NCBI RefSeq assembly: GCF_003865015.1
Contig: NZ_BHVV01000008.1
Span: 556,248 to 620,247 of the forward strand
Length of the DNA: 64,000 bases
Direction: 5' to 3'
From: Sulfurisoma sediminicola
GTDB taxonomy: Bacteria; Pseudomonadota; Gammaproteobacteria; Burkholderiales; Rhodocyclaceae
The position numbers and the translations under genes were made by a program. Below the pieces are notes generated by a model that saw nothing but the letters and a program-made list of their open reading frames with translations, ran no database searches and had not been told where the DNA came from. Of the stretch, positions 28,301 to 37,702 are shown piece by piece; position 1 is the first letter of the stretch, and the number at the start of each line of letters is the position of its first letter.

Positions 28301-29177
28301 CTGCCAGGGTTTCGAAGAACGCCGGCGCCAGGTGGGGCAGGCGTTCCCATAATGTCGTATTCAGATCCGCCACCATGTCGAGTCCGAACAGCTTGACCGA
28401 AGGCTCGTTGATGTAGGTCAGTCGCCAGCCCCGATCGACCTCGAGATAGGCATCTGTCGTGCCTTCGAGAATCGCCCGCGCCCGCGCCTCCCGCTCGGAC
28501 ACGCCGTTGAAGGCGACCACGGTGCTGCGGATCTCCGGCGCATCGAAGCGCGATACCGGCAGAATCGCCGCGGTCCCCGTGGCAAACAGTCGTTCCGCCG
28601 CCTGGTGCATGGCACGCAATGGCTGCAGGCCCTTCCGCAGCACCCAGCCGCTGGTGGCGCCGATCAGCAGCATCGCCACCAGGCCGACCTCGAAGAACAG
28701 CAGGGTGTTCTGCCACAGGCGGCCGATGAACATTTCGTAGGACGGCAGCAGGCTCAGCGTGCCGTAGTCGCGGTTGCCGACCACGACATGCGTCGTGGCG
28801 GGGGCCGTATCCGGCACCAGCCAGCGGCCATACCACTCGGGATAGTCCGCCCGCGGCTCGCGATAACGCCCCTCAAGGATCTTTTGGCTTTCCGCGTCGA
28901 GGAAAGAAACCGCCGTGAAGTGACCCTGGGCTACGGCGTTGTCCAGTATCTGTTCGAGCGCCTCGTAATCTCCGACCACCACCTGCTCGGCCACGCGGGG
29001 CTCGAGCATGTTGAGGGCGAGGCGGGTCTGATCGGCGACAACGGCGCGATGCATCGCCGTACTCTGCTGCAGGTAGACCAGCAGCACCCCGGCGAAGGAG
29101 AGAGAAAGAATCGCCAGGATCGCGAGGAACAGGCGTCCGACCAGATTCAGTCGCAGCAGGAGGGAAAACGGCTTCAT
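25320..29177 (-). CDS. hybrid sensor histidine kinase with PAS/GAF array and receiver domain
   Basis: A 1285-residue inner-membrane sensor. Order: membrane helix 12-35, periplasmic region 36-155, membrane helix 158-180, HAMP-like linker, PAS about 232-340, PAS 346-455, GAF 468-622, PAS 635-750, PAS 762-885, HisKA with H-box GHLTAGIAHDFNN (His911), ATPase domain with N-box NLCINARDAI at 1027-1036 and DTGHGIP, then a receiver domain 1160-1285 with Asp1212 (VTDETMPG). A CVSC pair lies at 1055-1058 inside the ATPase domain. It follows the PhnD-like gene by 14 bases. The signal is unknown; many cytoplasmic sensing modules suggest integration of several cues. Confidence 0.92.
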   Translation of the reverse strand: MKPFSLLLRLNLVGRLFLAILAILSLSFAGVLLVYLQQSTAMHRAVVADQTRLALNMLEPRVAEQVVVGDYEALEQILDNAVAQGHFTAVSFLDAESQKILEGRYREPRADYPEWYGRWLVPDTAPATTHVVVGNRDYGTLSLLPSYEMFIGRLWQNTLLFFEVGLVAMLLIGATSGWVLRKGLQPLRAMHQAAERLFATGTAAILPVSRFDAPEIRSTVVAFNGVSEREARARAILEGTTDAYLEVDRGWRLTYINEPSVKLFGLDMVADLNTTLWERLPHLAPAFFETLADAFVRHSSLEAEAYVAVPGKWLEVHTYPTAEGLSIYFRDVSDRRSAQQATRRNEERLSAVLGTAAEGIIMFDARGTIQTYNRAAEQLFGHPVADAIGRHVSLLMPLAFSADQAPGEQPLPIGPRETVGRQRDGRRFSIEATIAETTFLQDRVFVAVVRDISERKWLQQLNQSRIEILEQLAQGGKLSTILDRIVRVIERGVPGAIGAVVMASEGSGKLRFHAAPSLTPAMRERLEVYALGNDQCSCKAAIATGQRVVVENVLTHPSWAGMIDVALQLHIGSCWAEPIMASSGSARGTFVVFRAEARPPSEQEVQLSQMAASFASLAIERALADEAVDRESRRAQAYLNLSPSIVLAFDRDANITLINERGCSILECAREAVLGKNFFDTFLPEASRDQVRLLFQRMIEGGVDTLGDVDDTAVAVGGREKFVRWRHTVIRDETGAVTGVLSSGQDMTGRKQAEDALLASEERLTLALEATHTGLWEWNIGHGRVFYSDQWWRLQGYPTSTVAARPSWSSMIHPDDLEGVLDRINGHLDGITDRYISEHRKRDASGTWNWVIDSGRVVERDGHGNPLRMIGTLQIINDRKAAEVREAELHRQLLQSSKMEAIGHLTAGIAHDFNNILGAVMGYAELTKALVSADTPKAPKFERYLEEVLAGSRRARDLIAQMLIFSRLTPDDGKEAPPPVLLQPVIKEVVQLVRSSIPTTIELGYQTEEPTLQAAVHPVQLHQILMNLCINARDAIHDYGSIRVTLRRHPAGASCVSCKQAPVGEMVEIMVADTGHGIPVQHLGKIFDPFFTTKDVGKGSGMGLSVVHGLVHGLGGHIVLETREGVGTTIGILLPLASQPTEQLDRNAANATVQLPLSGCRIMVVDDEQSVASMLQELLILKGASVVTFDNGQEALAAFIAYPDSIDLVVTDETMPGLRGFEMARQMLAQRPQLPIILCSGYSPHVTPEIAQQAGIRAFMAKPIEVDSLVNAIHHALAPQTTDVA

Positions 29178-29191
29178 TGGGCCATGAGCGG

Positions 29192-30067
29192 CTATGGAGT
29201 CACCACGGCCTGGCGATAGAACTGCAGATAGCTTCGGTAGTCCGCGTCCGTGGCCTCCTTGAATGCGACCGGATGCTCCGCCTTGAGCAAGGCGGCCCCC
29301 TGAGCGAGGATCTCCCTGCCCTCCGGGTCGGCGCCCATGCCGACCAGGGCGTCGCGCACCGCCTTGACGACGGGCGCCGGTACGCCGGGCGCCACCATCA
29401 CGGCCAGCCCGGGGAAGGGCTCGGACTGCCAGAGCGCCCGGTAGGCCATGCCTTCACGATGAGCATAGGTCTCCATCACGCTCGCGTTGACGCCGGCGGC
29501 GGCGACCCGTCCCAGCTTCAGCTGCCCCATCGCCCCCTCCTGATTCCCCGAGAAGACGGCTGCCACCGCTACGCCCTGCTTGGTCAACGCGTCCAGCGGC
29601 ACCTTGTAGCCCAGAAACGCTTCCGGCGAGGGGAACGCCACCCGCTGCCCCGACAGATCCTTGAGCTGGCGCAAGCCGCTGTCGGCCGGCACGGCGATGA
29701 TTCCGCGCATGGCCGGCTCGTCGCTGGCGGCGATGACCTTCCAGCCCAGCTTGGTCCGCTCGGGCGTAAACAAATGGTTGGTGAAGGCGAATTGGGCTTC
29801 GCCGCGAACCGTCAACTCGGTCGTCTCCGGCGCCGTCTTGCCGATCTTGAGCCGCAGCTCCACCCTGCTCTTGCGCGAGACGTAGCTCAGGATCGGATTC
29901 CAGTACTGGGCCGTCAGGGCCGCGCTGCGCTGGTTGAGCACGCTGAAATTGAATGCGGTCGCTTCGGCGCGAGCCTTGCCGCCCAGCAACAGCATCGCCA
30001 ACCCCAGCACCACCGCCACTTTCCCAAACACGGCTTCTCCGCTGCCCGCAGCGCCCATGCCGATCAC
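29192..30067 (-). CDS. PhnD-like periplasmic substrate-binding protein
   Basis: A 291-residue exported protein of the phosphate/phosphite/phosphonate ABC-binding (PhnD, periplasmic binding type 2) family: signal peptide about 12-35, then NQRSAALTAQYWNPIL, AQFAFTNHLFTP, LKDLSGQRVAFPSPEAFLGY, and so on. No ABC permease or ATPase gene is present; it sits between a CheY-like regulator and the hybrid kinase, suggesting a ligand-sensing partner of the kinase. Start is GTG at 30067 (GTGA overlap) or ATG 30058. Confidence 0.85.
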   Translation of the reverse strand: MIGMGAAGSGEAVFGKVAVVLGLAMLLLGGKARAEATAFNFSVLNQRSAALTAQYWNPILSYVSRKSRVELRLKIGKTAPETTELTVRGEAQFAFTNHLFTPERTKLGWKVIAASDEPAMRGIIAVPADSGLRQLKDLSGQRVAFPSPEAFLGYKVPLDALTKQGVAVAAVFSGNQEGAMGQLKLGRVAAAGVNASVMETYAHREGMAYRALWQSEPFPGLAVMVAPGVPAPVVKAVRDALVGMGADPEGREILAQGAALLKAEHPVAFKEATDADYRSYLQFYRQAVVTP

Positions 30068-30429
30068 GCGGCAAGCAATTCGCGCACCGCAGTGTGCATC
30101 TCGGCCACGGCAAACGGCTTGTGAATCACCCGCGCCGCACCGAGCAGACTGGCAATCGGCAGATAGTCGAGGCGGCCGATGTTGCCGCCGCCGGAAATGG
30201 CAATGACCTTGAGCGCCGGATACTGCTTGCGTACCGCCACCATCAGGTCAAGGCCGTTCATCTTCGGCATGACGACGTCGGTGATGATAAGTTCGGCGCC
30301 ATCCTGCGCCAGCTTTTGCAGGGCCTCGGCGCCGTCGCAGGCAATCATCACCTCGTAGTCCTCGCCCAAAACGTCCTCGAGCAATCCGCGCATCTGCGCC
30401 TCGTCGTCGACAATCAATACACGTTTCAT
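30064..30429 (-). CDS. single-domain response regulator (CheY-like)
   Basis: A 121-residue receiver domain with VLIVDDE at 4-10, phosphoacceptor Asp51 (IITDVVMPKMNG) and the conserved Lys in HKPF. No output domain, so it acts as a phosphorelay intermediate or by protein contact, probably with the hybrid kinase two genes downstream. Its ATG overlaps the preceding frame's stop (ATGA). Confidence 0.9.
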   Translation of the reverse strand: MKRVLIVDDEAQMRGLLEDVLGEDYEVMIACDGAEALQKLAQDGAELIITDVVMPKMNGLDLMVAVRKQYPALKVIAISGGGNIGRLDYLPIASLLGAARVIHKPFAVAEMHTAVRELLAA

Positions 30430-30680
30430 CGCTGTCGCCCCTTAAGCAAAGCCGTCTCAGCGGAGTCTCGCACCCGTCGCATAGCCCCCGCACCGGTGTA
30501 TTGTTCCTGCCCTTCCCATTCGATTGCCCCGGTCGCCATGATCGCATCGAATGCGAGTTCATCGACTGTCGTCGCGTGCCGCGGGCTTAGGCGCAGCTCG
30601 CCCGACCGCTGTTCGACGATGGCGATGAAGCCTTCCATCAACACCGGATCGCGCCAGCCCCTATCCATTTCCTCGGGCAT
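30426..30680 (-). CDS. 84-codon open frame, probable tail of a decayed HD-GYP regulator
   Basis: Opens at ATG 30680 and ends in an ATGA overlap with the CheY-like gene. The N-terminal part (EEMDRGWRDPVLMEGFIAIV) resembles the end of HD-GYP domain proteins; the rest (EWEGQEQYTGAGAMRRVRD) I do not recognise. Because the sequence just upstream is HD-GYP remnant in other frames, this ATG is probably an internal codon of a formerly longer gene. It could still be translated, since the overlap couples it to the next gene. Confidence 0.45.
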   Translation of the reverse strand: MPEEMDRGWRDPVLMEGFIAIVEQRSGELRLSPRHATTVDELAFDAIMATGAIEWEGQEQYTGAGAMRRVRDSAETALLKGRQR

Positions 30681-31006
30681 GATGGCGGATGATCGGTACT
30701 ACGTCGCGCATCGTCGCCAGCCCTACGCAGAGGTGTGCGCCGATATGGGTATGCTGGCGCAGATTGTCCACTCCTCATCAACTCCAGCGGCGTATCGGGC
30801 TTGGCGATGAAATCTGTAGCTCCGGCCTGGAAACTGATGGCCGGCTCCTCTTGGTTGAATGGGAATCTGCGCAGACACTCCAAGGCCTCGCGGCCGTTGC
30901 GGGCCTCCTCGACCTCGCAATTCAAGTTCGAGACTTCGAGAATTTCGCGCTCGAGCCGACGCTGGACCGGCTCGTCGTCCACCAGCAGAATTCCATAGGA
31001 CTGCAT
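30638..31006 (-). pseudogene. remnant of a REC/HD-GYP response regulator
   Basis: The first part is a normal receiver start with GGAGG-type ribosome site: GILLVDDEPVQRRLEREIL, then ARNGREALECLRRF. It then jumps to QAGATDFIAKPDTPLELM, skipping the stretch that carries the phosphoacceptor Asp, so about 35-40 residues look deleted. After this, HD-GYP helices appear in other frames at about 30676-30779: DEEWTI, then, one base shifted, THIGAHLCVGLATM and DVVPIIRHH. The HD and GYP catalytic motifs are missing. Multiple deletions plus a frameshift indicate a decayed gene at the head of the signalling operon. An attata at 31060-31065 may be its old -10. Confidence 0.7.
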
Positions 31007-31196
31007 CCTTCCGACGCCTCCGGGCGTTGCAGCGCCGAACGCTACCTGCCATGAAAGGAATTATAGCGGAAATGTCGATATTATCGTTTATCCGCCAGAG
31101 GGAATGCCCCTGCTTCACACGTTCCGCAATGCGCAAAACAGAGCGGCAGTGGCATGACTCCGCCGCCCTGTCTACGGGAATGGGATGCCGCAGCCG

Positions 31197-33678
<2,482 letters not shown>

Positions 33679-33682
<4 letters not shown>

Positions 33683-33864
33683 TTGACGATCACCATCAGG
33701 ATCAAACCGACGACGATCGAGCCAAGACCGAGGAAGCGCACCTGGCCGTCGGCGAGTTCGGTGACGCGGCGAAACGTCTCGCGCCATACCCGCGGTGCGA
33801 CAAAGGGCATCAGGCCCTCGATCACCAACATCAGCGCGAACGCCAACAGAAAGATTTGCACCAC
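33679..33864 (-). CDS. DUF2065 small membrane protein (YjeT family)
   Basis: A 61-residue protein with two membrane helices (about 3-19 and 42-60) and the family pattern [12 protein letters not shown] ... [13 protein letters not shown]. Almost always between hflC and hisZ/purA; function unknown. Start is GTG 33864, 7 bases after hflC. Confidence 0.9.
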
Positions 33865-33871
33865 GGCGACG

Positions 33872-34753
33872 TTACTTTCCGCCGCCCTTGCCAGGGCTCT
33901 TCAGATACTTGAAGAAATCGGAATTCGGCTCGACCACCAGCACGTCGCTCTTGTTCTTGAAGCTGCCGCGATAGGCTTCGAGGCTGCGGTAGAAGGAGTA
34001 GAACTCGGCGTTCTGGCCGAAGGCCTGGCCGTAGATCGATGCCGCCCTGGCATCGCCCTCGCCCTTGGTCTTCTGCGCATCGCGGTAGGCCTCGGCGACG
34101 ATGACCTCGCGCTGGCGGTCGGCATCGGCGCGGATCTTCTCGGCCTCGGCGGCACCCTGCGAGCGCAGTTCGTTGGCGACGCGCTTGCGTTCGGTTTCCA
34201 TGCGGCGATAGACCGATTCCGAGACGTCGATCGGATAATCGACGCGCTTCAGGCGGACATCGACGATCTCGACGCCGATGGCGCGCATGTCGGCGTCGGC
34301 CTTCTTCTGCACGTCGGCCATGATCTTGTCGCGGGCACCGGAAACGACGTCATGCACGGTGCGCTTGCCGAACTCCTCGCGCAGGCCGGAGTTCACCGTC
34401 TGTGCCAGTCGTGTCTTGGCCACCGTCTCGTCGCCGCCGACCGAGATGTAGTACTGCTTGACGTCGTGGATGCGCCACTTGACGTAGGAATCGACGAGCA
34501 CCGGCTTCTTCTCGGCGGTGAGGAAGCGCTCGGGTTCGGCCGTGTCCAGCGTCAGGATGCGCTTGTCAAAGAAACGCACGTTCTGGATCATCGGCCACTT
34601 GAAGGCGAGACCCGGCTCGCGGATGACTTCCTTGACCTCGCCGAGTTGGAAGATGATGGCGTACTGGCGCTGATCGACGGTGAACAGCGTCATGGCGGCG
34701 ACGACCAGCGCGGCCATGAAGGCCGAGCCTATAAAGGGAAGGTGACGGGCCAT
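33872..34753 (-). CDS. hflC: HflC, FtsH-associated SPFH protein
   Basis: A 293-residue protein with an N-terminal membrane anchor (about 6-24) and a periplasmic SPFH/band-7 domain (FTVDQRQYAIIFQLGE). Forms the HflKC complex that cages and regulates the FtsH protease. The C-terminus (YFRSLEAYRGSF-like YRSLEAYRGSFKNKSD) matches the family. ATG overlaps the hflK stop by one base (TGATG). Confidence 0.96.
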   Translation of the reverse strand: MARHLPFIGSAFMAALVVAAMTLFTVDQRQYAIIFQLGEVKEVIREPGLAFKWPMIQNVRFFDKRILTLDTAEPERFLTAEKKPVLVDSYVKWRIHDVKQYYISVGGDETVAKTRLAQTVNSGLREEFGKRTVHDVVSGARDKIMADVQKKADADMRAIGVEIVDVRLKRVDYPIDVSESVYRRMETERKRVANELRSQGAAEAEKIRADADRQREVIVAEAYRDAQKTKGEGDARAASIYGQAFGQNAEFYSFYRSLEAYRGSFKNKSDVLVVEPNSDFFKYLKSPGKGGGK

Positions 34754-36033
34754 CAGCGCGCCCCCCTTTCGCGAGTGAGCGTGGTGTCGCGCGTGCGCCC
34801 GGTCATGCCGAACATGCCGGACTGGCCATCGGGTGCGTTCTTTTCAAGCTGCGGCGGCACCACACTGGATGCGCCGGCGACCGGCTCGCTGCGGACGGCG
34901 GCAGCCGGCTCGGCCGTCACCGCCGCCCCGGACGCCACGGTGGCGCCGGCGGCGGCCATCAGCTTGTCGAGCGGCAGATAGAGCAGGTTGCCCTGACCCT
35001 TGGCATCGATCATCACCTTGCTGGTACTGGAATAAACCTGCTGCACCGTCTCCAGGTACATGCGGGAACGCGTCACTTCGGGCGCCTTGTTGTATTCGAC
35101 GAGAATCTGCTTGAAGCGCGAGGCATCGCCCTCGGCGGTGGCGATGATGCGGCTCTTGTAGCCGTTGGCCTCCTCGAACAGGCGCGAGGAGGTGCCGCGG
35201 GCCCGCGGAATGACGTCGTTGGCGTAGGCCTGGCCCTCGTTCTTGTGGCGCTCCCGGTCCTGGCCGGCCTTGACCGCATCGTCGAAGGCCGCCTGTACCT
35301 GCTCCGGCGGCTGGATGCTCTGCATGGTGACGGCGCGGATCTGGATGCCGGTGACATAGCGATCGAGGATGTCCTGCATCAATTTCTGGGTGTTGGCGGC
35401 GACCACGTCGCGGCCCTCGTAGAGGACGAAGTCCATCTTGTTCTTGCCCACGACCTCGCGGATCGCCGTTTCGGCCGCGCCCATGACCGCATCGTCGGGA
35501 TGGCGGTTCTTGAAGATGTAGTCCTTGGGGTCCTTGAGCAGGTACTGCACGGCGAACTGCACCATGACGATGTTTTCGTCGTCGGTCAGCATCAGCGCTT
35601 CCTTCAGCACCTTGTTCTTTTCCGTGCCGCGGTAGCCGACCTCGACGGTGCGCACACCCGAAAGATTGACCACCTCGTGGCTCTGGATGGGCCACGGCAG
35701 GCGCCAGCGCAGGCCGGGGTCGGTGGTCTCCTTGTAGCTGCCGAACTGCAGCACCAGGCCGCGCTGGCTGGCATCGACGATGTAGAAACCGCTGCCCAGC
35801 CAGACCACGGCGACGAGGACGCCGAGAATGCCGATGCCGCCGCCGAACTGCCGCGGCGACAGTGTCGGCATGCCACCGCCGCCATCGCCGCTGCCGCCGC
35901 CCTTCCTGCCGAACATGCCGGCGAGGCGACGGTTGAAATCGCGCCACAACTCCTCCAGATCGGGTGGGCCCTGATTGCCACCCTTGTTGCCGCGATTGGG
36001 GTCGTTGCCCCAGCCGTGGTCGTTGAGGGACAT
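34753..36033 (-). CDS. hflK: HflK, FtsH-associated SPFH protein
   Basis: A 426-residue partner of HflC. A glycine-rich cytoplasmic N-terminus (WGNDPNRGNKGGNQGPPDL) precedes a membrane helix (about 70-92) and an SPFH domain (SQRGLVLQFGSYKETTDPGL). The C-terminal tail is alanine/proline-rich. I chose ATG 36033 (MSLNDHGWG), with ACAGG upstream; another in-frame ATG at 36051 has no ribosome site. Lies 49 bases after hflX. Confidence 0.95.
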   Translation of the reverse strand: MSLNDHGWGNDPNRGNKGGNQGPPDLEELWRDFNRRLAGMFGRKGGGSGDGGGGMPTLSPRQFGGGIGILGVLVAVVWLGSGFYIVDASQRGLVLQFGSYKETTDPGLRWRLPWPIQSHEVVNLSGVRTVEVGYRGTEKNKVLKEALMLTDDENIVMVQFAVQYLLKDPKDYIFKNRHPDDAVMGAAETAIREVVGKNKMDFVLYEGRDVVAANTQKLMQDILDRYVTGIQIRAVTMQSIQPPEQVQAAFDDAVKAGQDRERHKNEGQAYANDVIPRARGTSSRLFEEANGYKSRIIATAEGDASRFKQILVEYNKAPEVTRSRMYLETVQQVYSSTSKVMIDAKGQGNLLYLPLDKLMAAAGATVASGAAVTAEPAAAVRSEPVAGASSVVPPQLEKNAPDGQSGMFGMTGRTRDTTLTRERGAR

Positions 36034-36082
36034 GAAGATGCCTGTAATCATGGACTGGATGTGATGTCGGGGAGGTTGGGTT

Positions 36083-37213
36083 TCAAGCCGCGTCGGGCTG
36101 CGTGGCGGATTCGTCCTGACGGACGCTGTCGCGGGCGATCTCCGCCAGCGCGTCCCGCAACAGGTCGAGACCCGCGCCGCTTCTGGCGCTGACACGAACG
36201 CGCGCGAGTCTACCACAGTCGTCGCGCTCGACCCCGGGCCCGGCGGCGGTAAGGTCGATCTTGTTCCACACCACGATCTGCGGCACCTCGGCCGCCCCGA
36301 TCTCGCCCAGCACCTCGTGCACAGCCCGCATCTGCTGGTCGCGGTCGGGGCTGGCCGAATCGACGACGTGCAGCAGCAGGTCGGCCTGCGCCGTTTCTTC
36401 GAGAGTGGCGCGGAAGGCGGCGACCAGCGAGTGCGGCAGGTCGCGGATGAAGCCGACGGTGTCGGACAGCACGATCTGCCCGGCACCCTCGATGTAGAGG
36501 CGGCGCGCGGTGGTATCGAGCGTGGCGAAGAGCTGGTCGGCGGCATAGGCCCCGGCCTTGGTCAGGGCATTGAACAGCGTGCTCTTGCCGGCGTTGGTGT
36601 AGCCGACCAGCGACACCGACAGCACTTCGGCGCGGCTGCGGGCGCGGCGACGCACCTTGCGCTGCCGCTCCAGCTGCTTCAATCGCTCCTTGAGCAGGGC
36701 GACACGTTTGCCCAGCAGGCGGCGGTCGGTCTCGAGCTGCTTCTCGCCGGGGCCGCGCAGGCCGATGCCGCCCTTCTGCCGCTCAAGGTGGCTCCAGCCG
36801 CGCACCAGCCGCGTGGCAAGATGCTGCAACTGCGCCAGCTCGACCTGCAGCTTGCCCTCGTGGCTCTTGGCGCGCAGGGCGAAGATGTCGAGGATCAGGC
36901 TGCTGCGGTCGATGACGCGGCACTCGAGTTCGCGCTCGAGGTTGCGCTGCTGGCCGGGCGCAAGCTCGTGATTGAAGATGACGATATCGGCCTCCTCGGC
37001 CTGCGCCGCCTGGCCGATCTCGACCACCTTGCCGCGGCCCGCGAATGTCTTGGGATCGGGGCTGCCGCGCTTGCCCTTGATCACGGCCAGCGGCACGGCA
37101 CCGGCACTTTCCGCCAGCATGTGGAATTCGTCGAGACGCTCGTCGAAGTCGCGCTCGCCGAAGTCGAGCTGGACGAGAATCGCCCGGTTGCCGGCCGAAG
37201 GCCTGTCAAACAT
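36083..37213 (-). CDS. hflX: ribosome-associated GTPase HflX
   Basis: A 376-residue GTPase that splits stalled or heat-damaged ribosomes. N-terminal ligand domain (DEFHMLAESAGA, GRGKVVEIG, FNHELAPGQQRNLE), the GGIGLRGPGEKQLETDRR linker, then G motifs GYTNAGKST, DTVGF and NKIDL. Follows hfq by 68 bases, as in most proteobacteria. Confidence 0.96.
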   Translation of the reverse strand: MFDRPSAGNRAILVQLDFGERDFDERLDEFHMLAESAGAVPLAVIKGKRGSPDPKTFAGRGKVVEIGQAAQAEEADIVIFNHELAPGQQRNLERELECRVIDRSSLILDIFALRAKSHEGKLQVELAQLQHLATRLVRGWSHLERQKGGIGLRGPGEKQLETDRRLLGKRVALLKERLKQLERQRKVRRRARSRAEVLSVSLVGYTNAGKSTLFNALTKAGAYAADQLFATLDTTARRLYIEGAGQIVLSDTVGFIRDLPHSLVAAFRATLEETAQADLLLHVVDSASPDRDQQMRAVHEVLGEIGAAEVPQIVVWNKIDLTAAGPGVERDDCGRLARVRVSARSGAGLDLLRDALAEIARDSVRQDESATQPDAA

Positions 37214-37281
37214 CGGTGGGAACTGCGGGAGGCGGCAGCGGCGACGTCAACACGCCAGCCCTGCCCGGCGCATGCGGAAAA

Positions 37282-37518
37282 TCACTCGCCGTCGTTTTCC
37301 TGGGTGATGCTGACCGGACGCGCCGGCACCACGGTCGAGATCGCGTGCTTGTAGACCATCTGGGTGACGGTGTTCTTCAGCAGCACGACGTACTGGTCGA
37401 AGGACTCGACCTGACCCTGCAGCTTGATGCCGTTGACGAGATAGATGGAGACCGGAATATGCTCCCGCCGCAGCGCGTTCAGGAACGGGTCTTGTAGCAT
37501 CTGCCCTTTGTTGCTCAT
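37282..37518 (-). CDS. hfq: RNA chaperone Hfq
   Basis: A 78-residue hexameric RNA chaperone for small-RNA regulation. Sm1 ([19 protein letters not shown]) and Sm2 ([10 protein letters not shown]) motifs are complete, with the distal and proximal residues QDPFLN and YKHA. GAGAGG precedes the ATG. First gene of the hfq-hflX-hflK-hflC run; separated from der, its usual neighbour, by the frd operon. Confidence 0.97.
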   Translation of the reverse strand: MSNKGQMLQDPFLNALRREHIPVSIYLVNGIKLQGQVESFDQYVVLLKNTVTQMVYKHAISTVVPARPVSITQENDGE

Positions 37519-37634
37519 GGTTGGCCTCTCTTATATGACGCTCGGGGTTGAATGAGCGCGCTACTGTAATGGATTTTGGCGCCGGCCGCCACCGCCGGTC
37601 CTTTCCGGTTTGATGATTGACGCGCCAGCCATCA

Positions 37635-37648
37635 TTGACACAAGTCAA
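37635..37648 (+). promoter_or_regulatory. FNR/CRP-family palindrome upstream of frdA
   Basis: TTGAC-ACAA-GTCAA, extended to a perfect ATTGAC/GTCAAT palindrome, centred at 37641.5. A -10-like GATACT lies at 37670-37675; the implied start near 37683 puts the palindrome at about -41.5, the class II activator position. Fits oxygen-responsive activation by an FNR-type regulator. Confidence 0.75.
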
Positions 37649-37702
37649 TAGCACCCCGGCCAAACAGCCGATACTGTCGCGGTCACCTCATGGATGGTCG
37701 CA

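Noticed and set aside
25206..28352. Plus-strand open frame of over 1000 codons
   Set aside because: It is exactly antisense to the hybrid kinase, has no recognisable domains and an arginine/histidine/aspartate-rich composition typical of shadow frames in GC-rich DNA.
37694..37702. Earlier in-frame ATG for frdA
   Set aside because: Alignment with the E. coli FrdA start favours 37703, and the predicted transcript start would leave only about 11 bases of leader for 37694.
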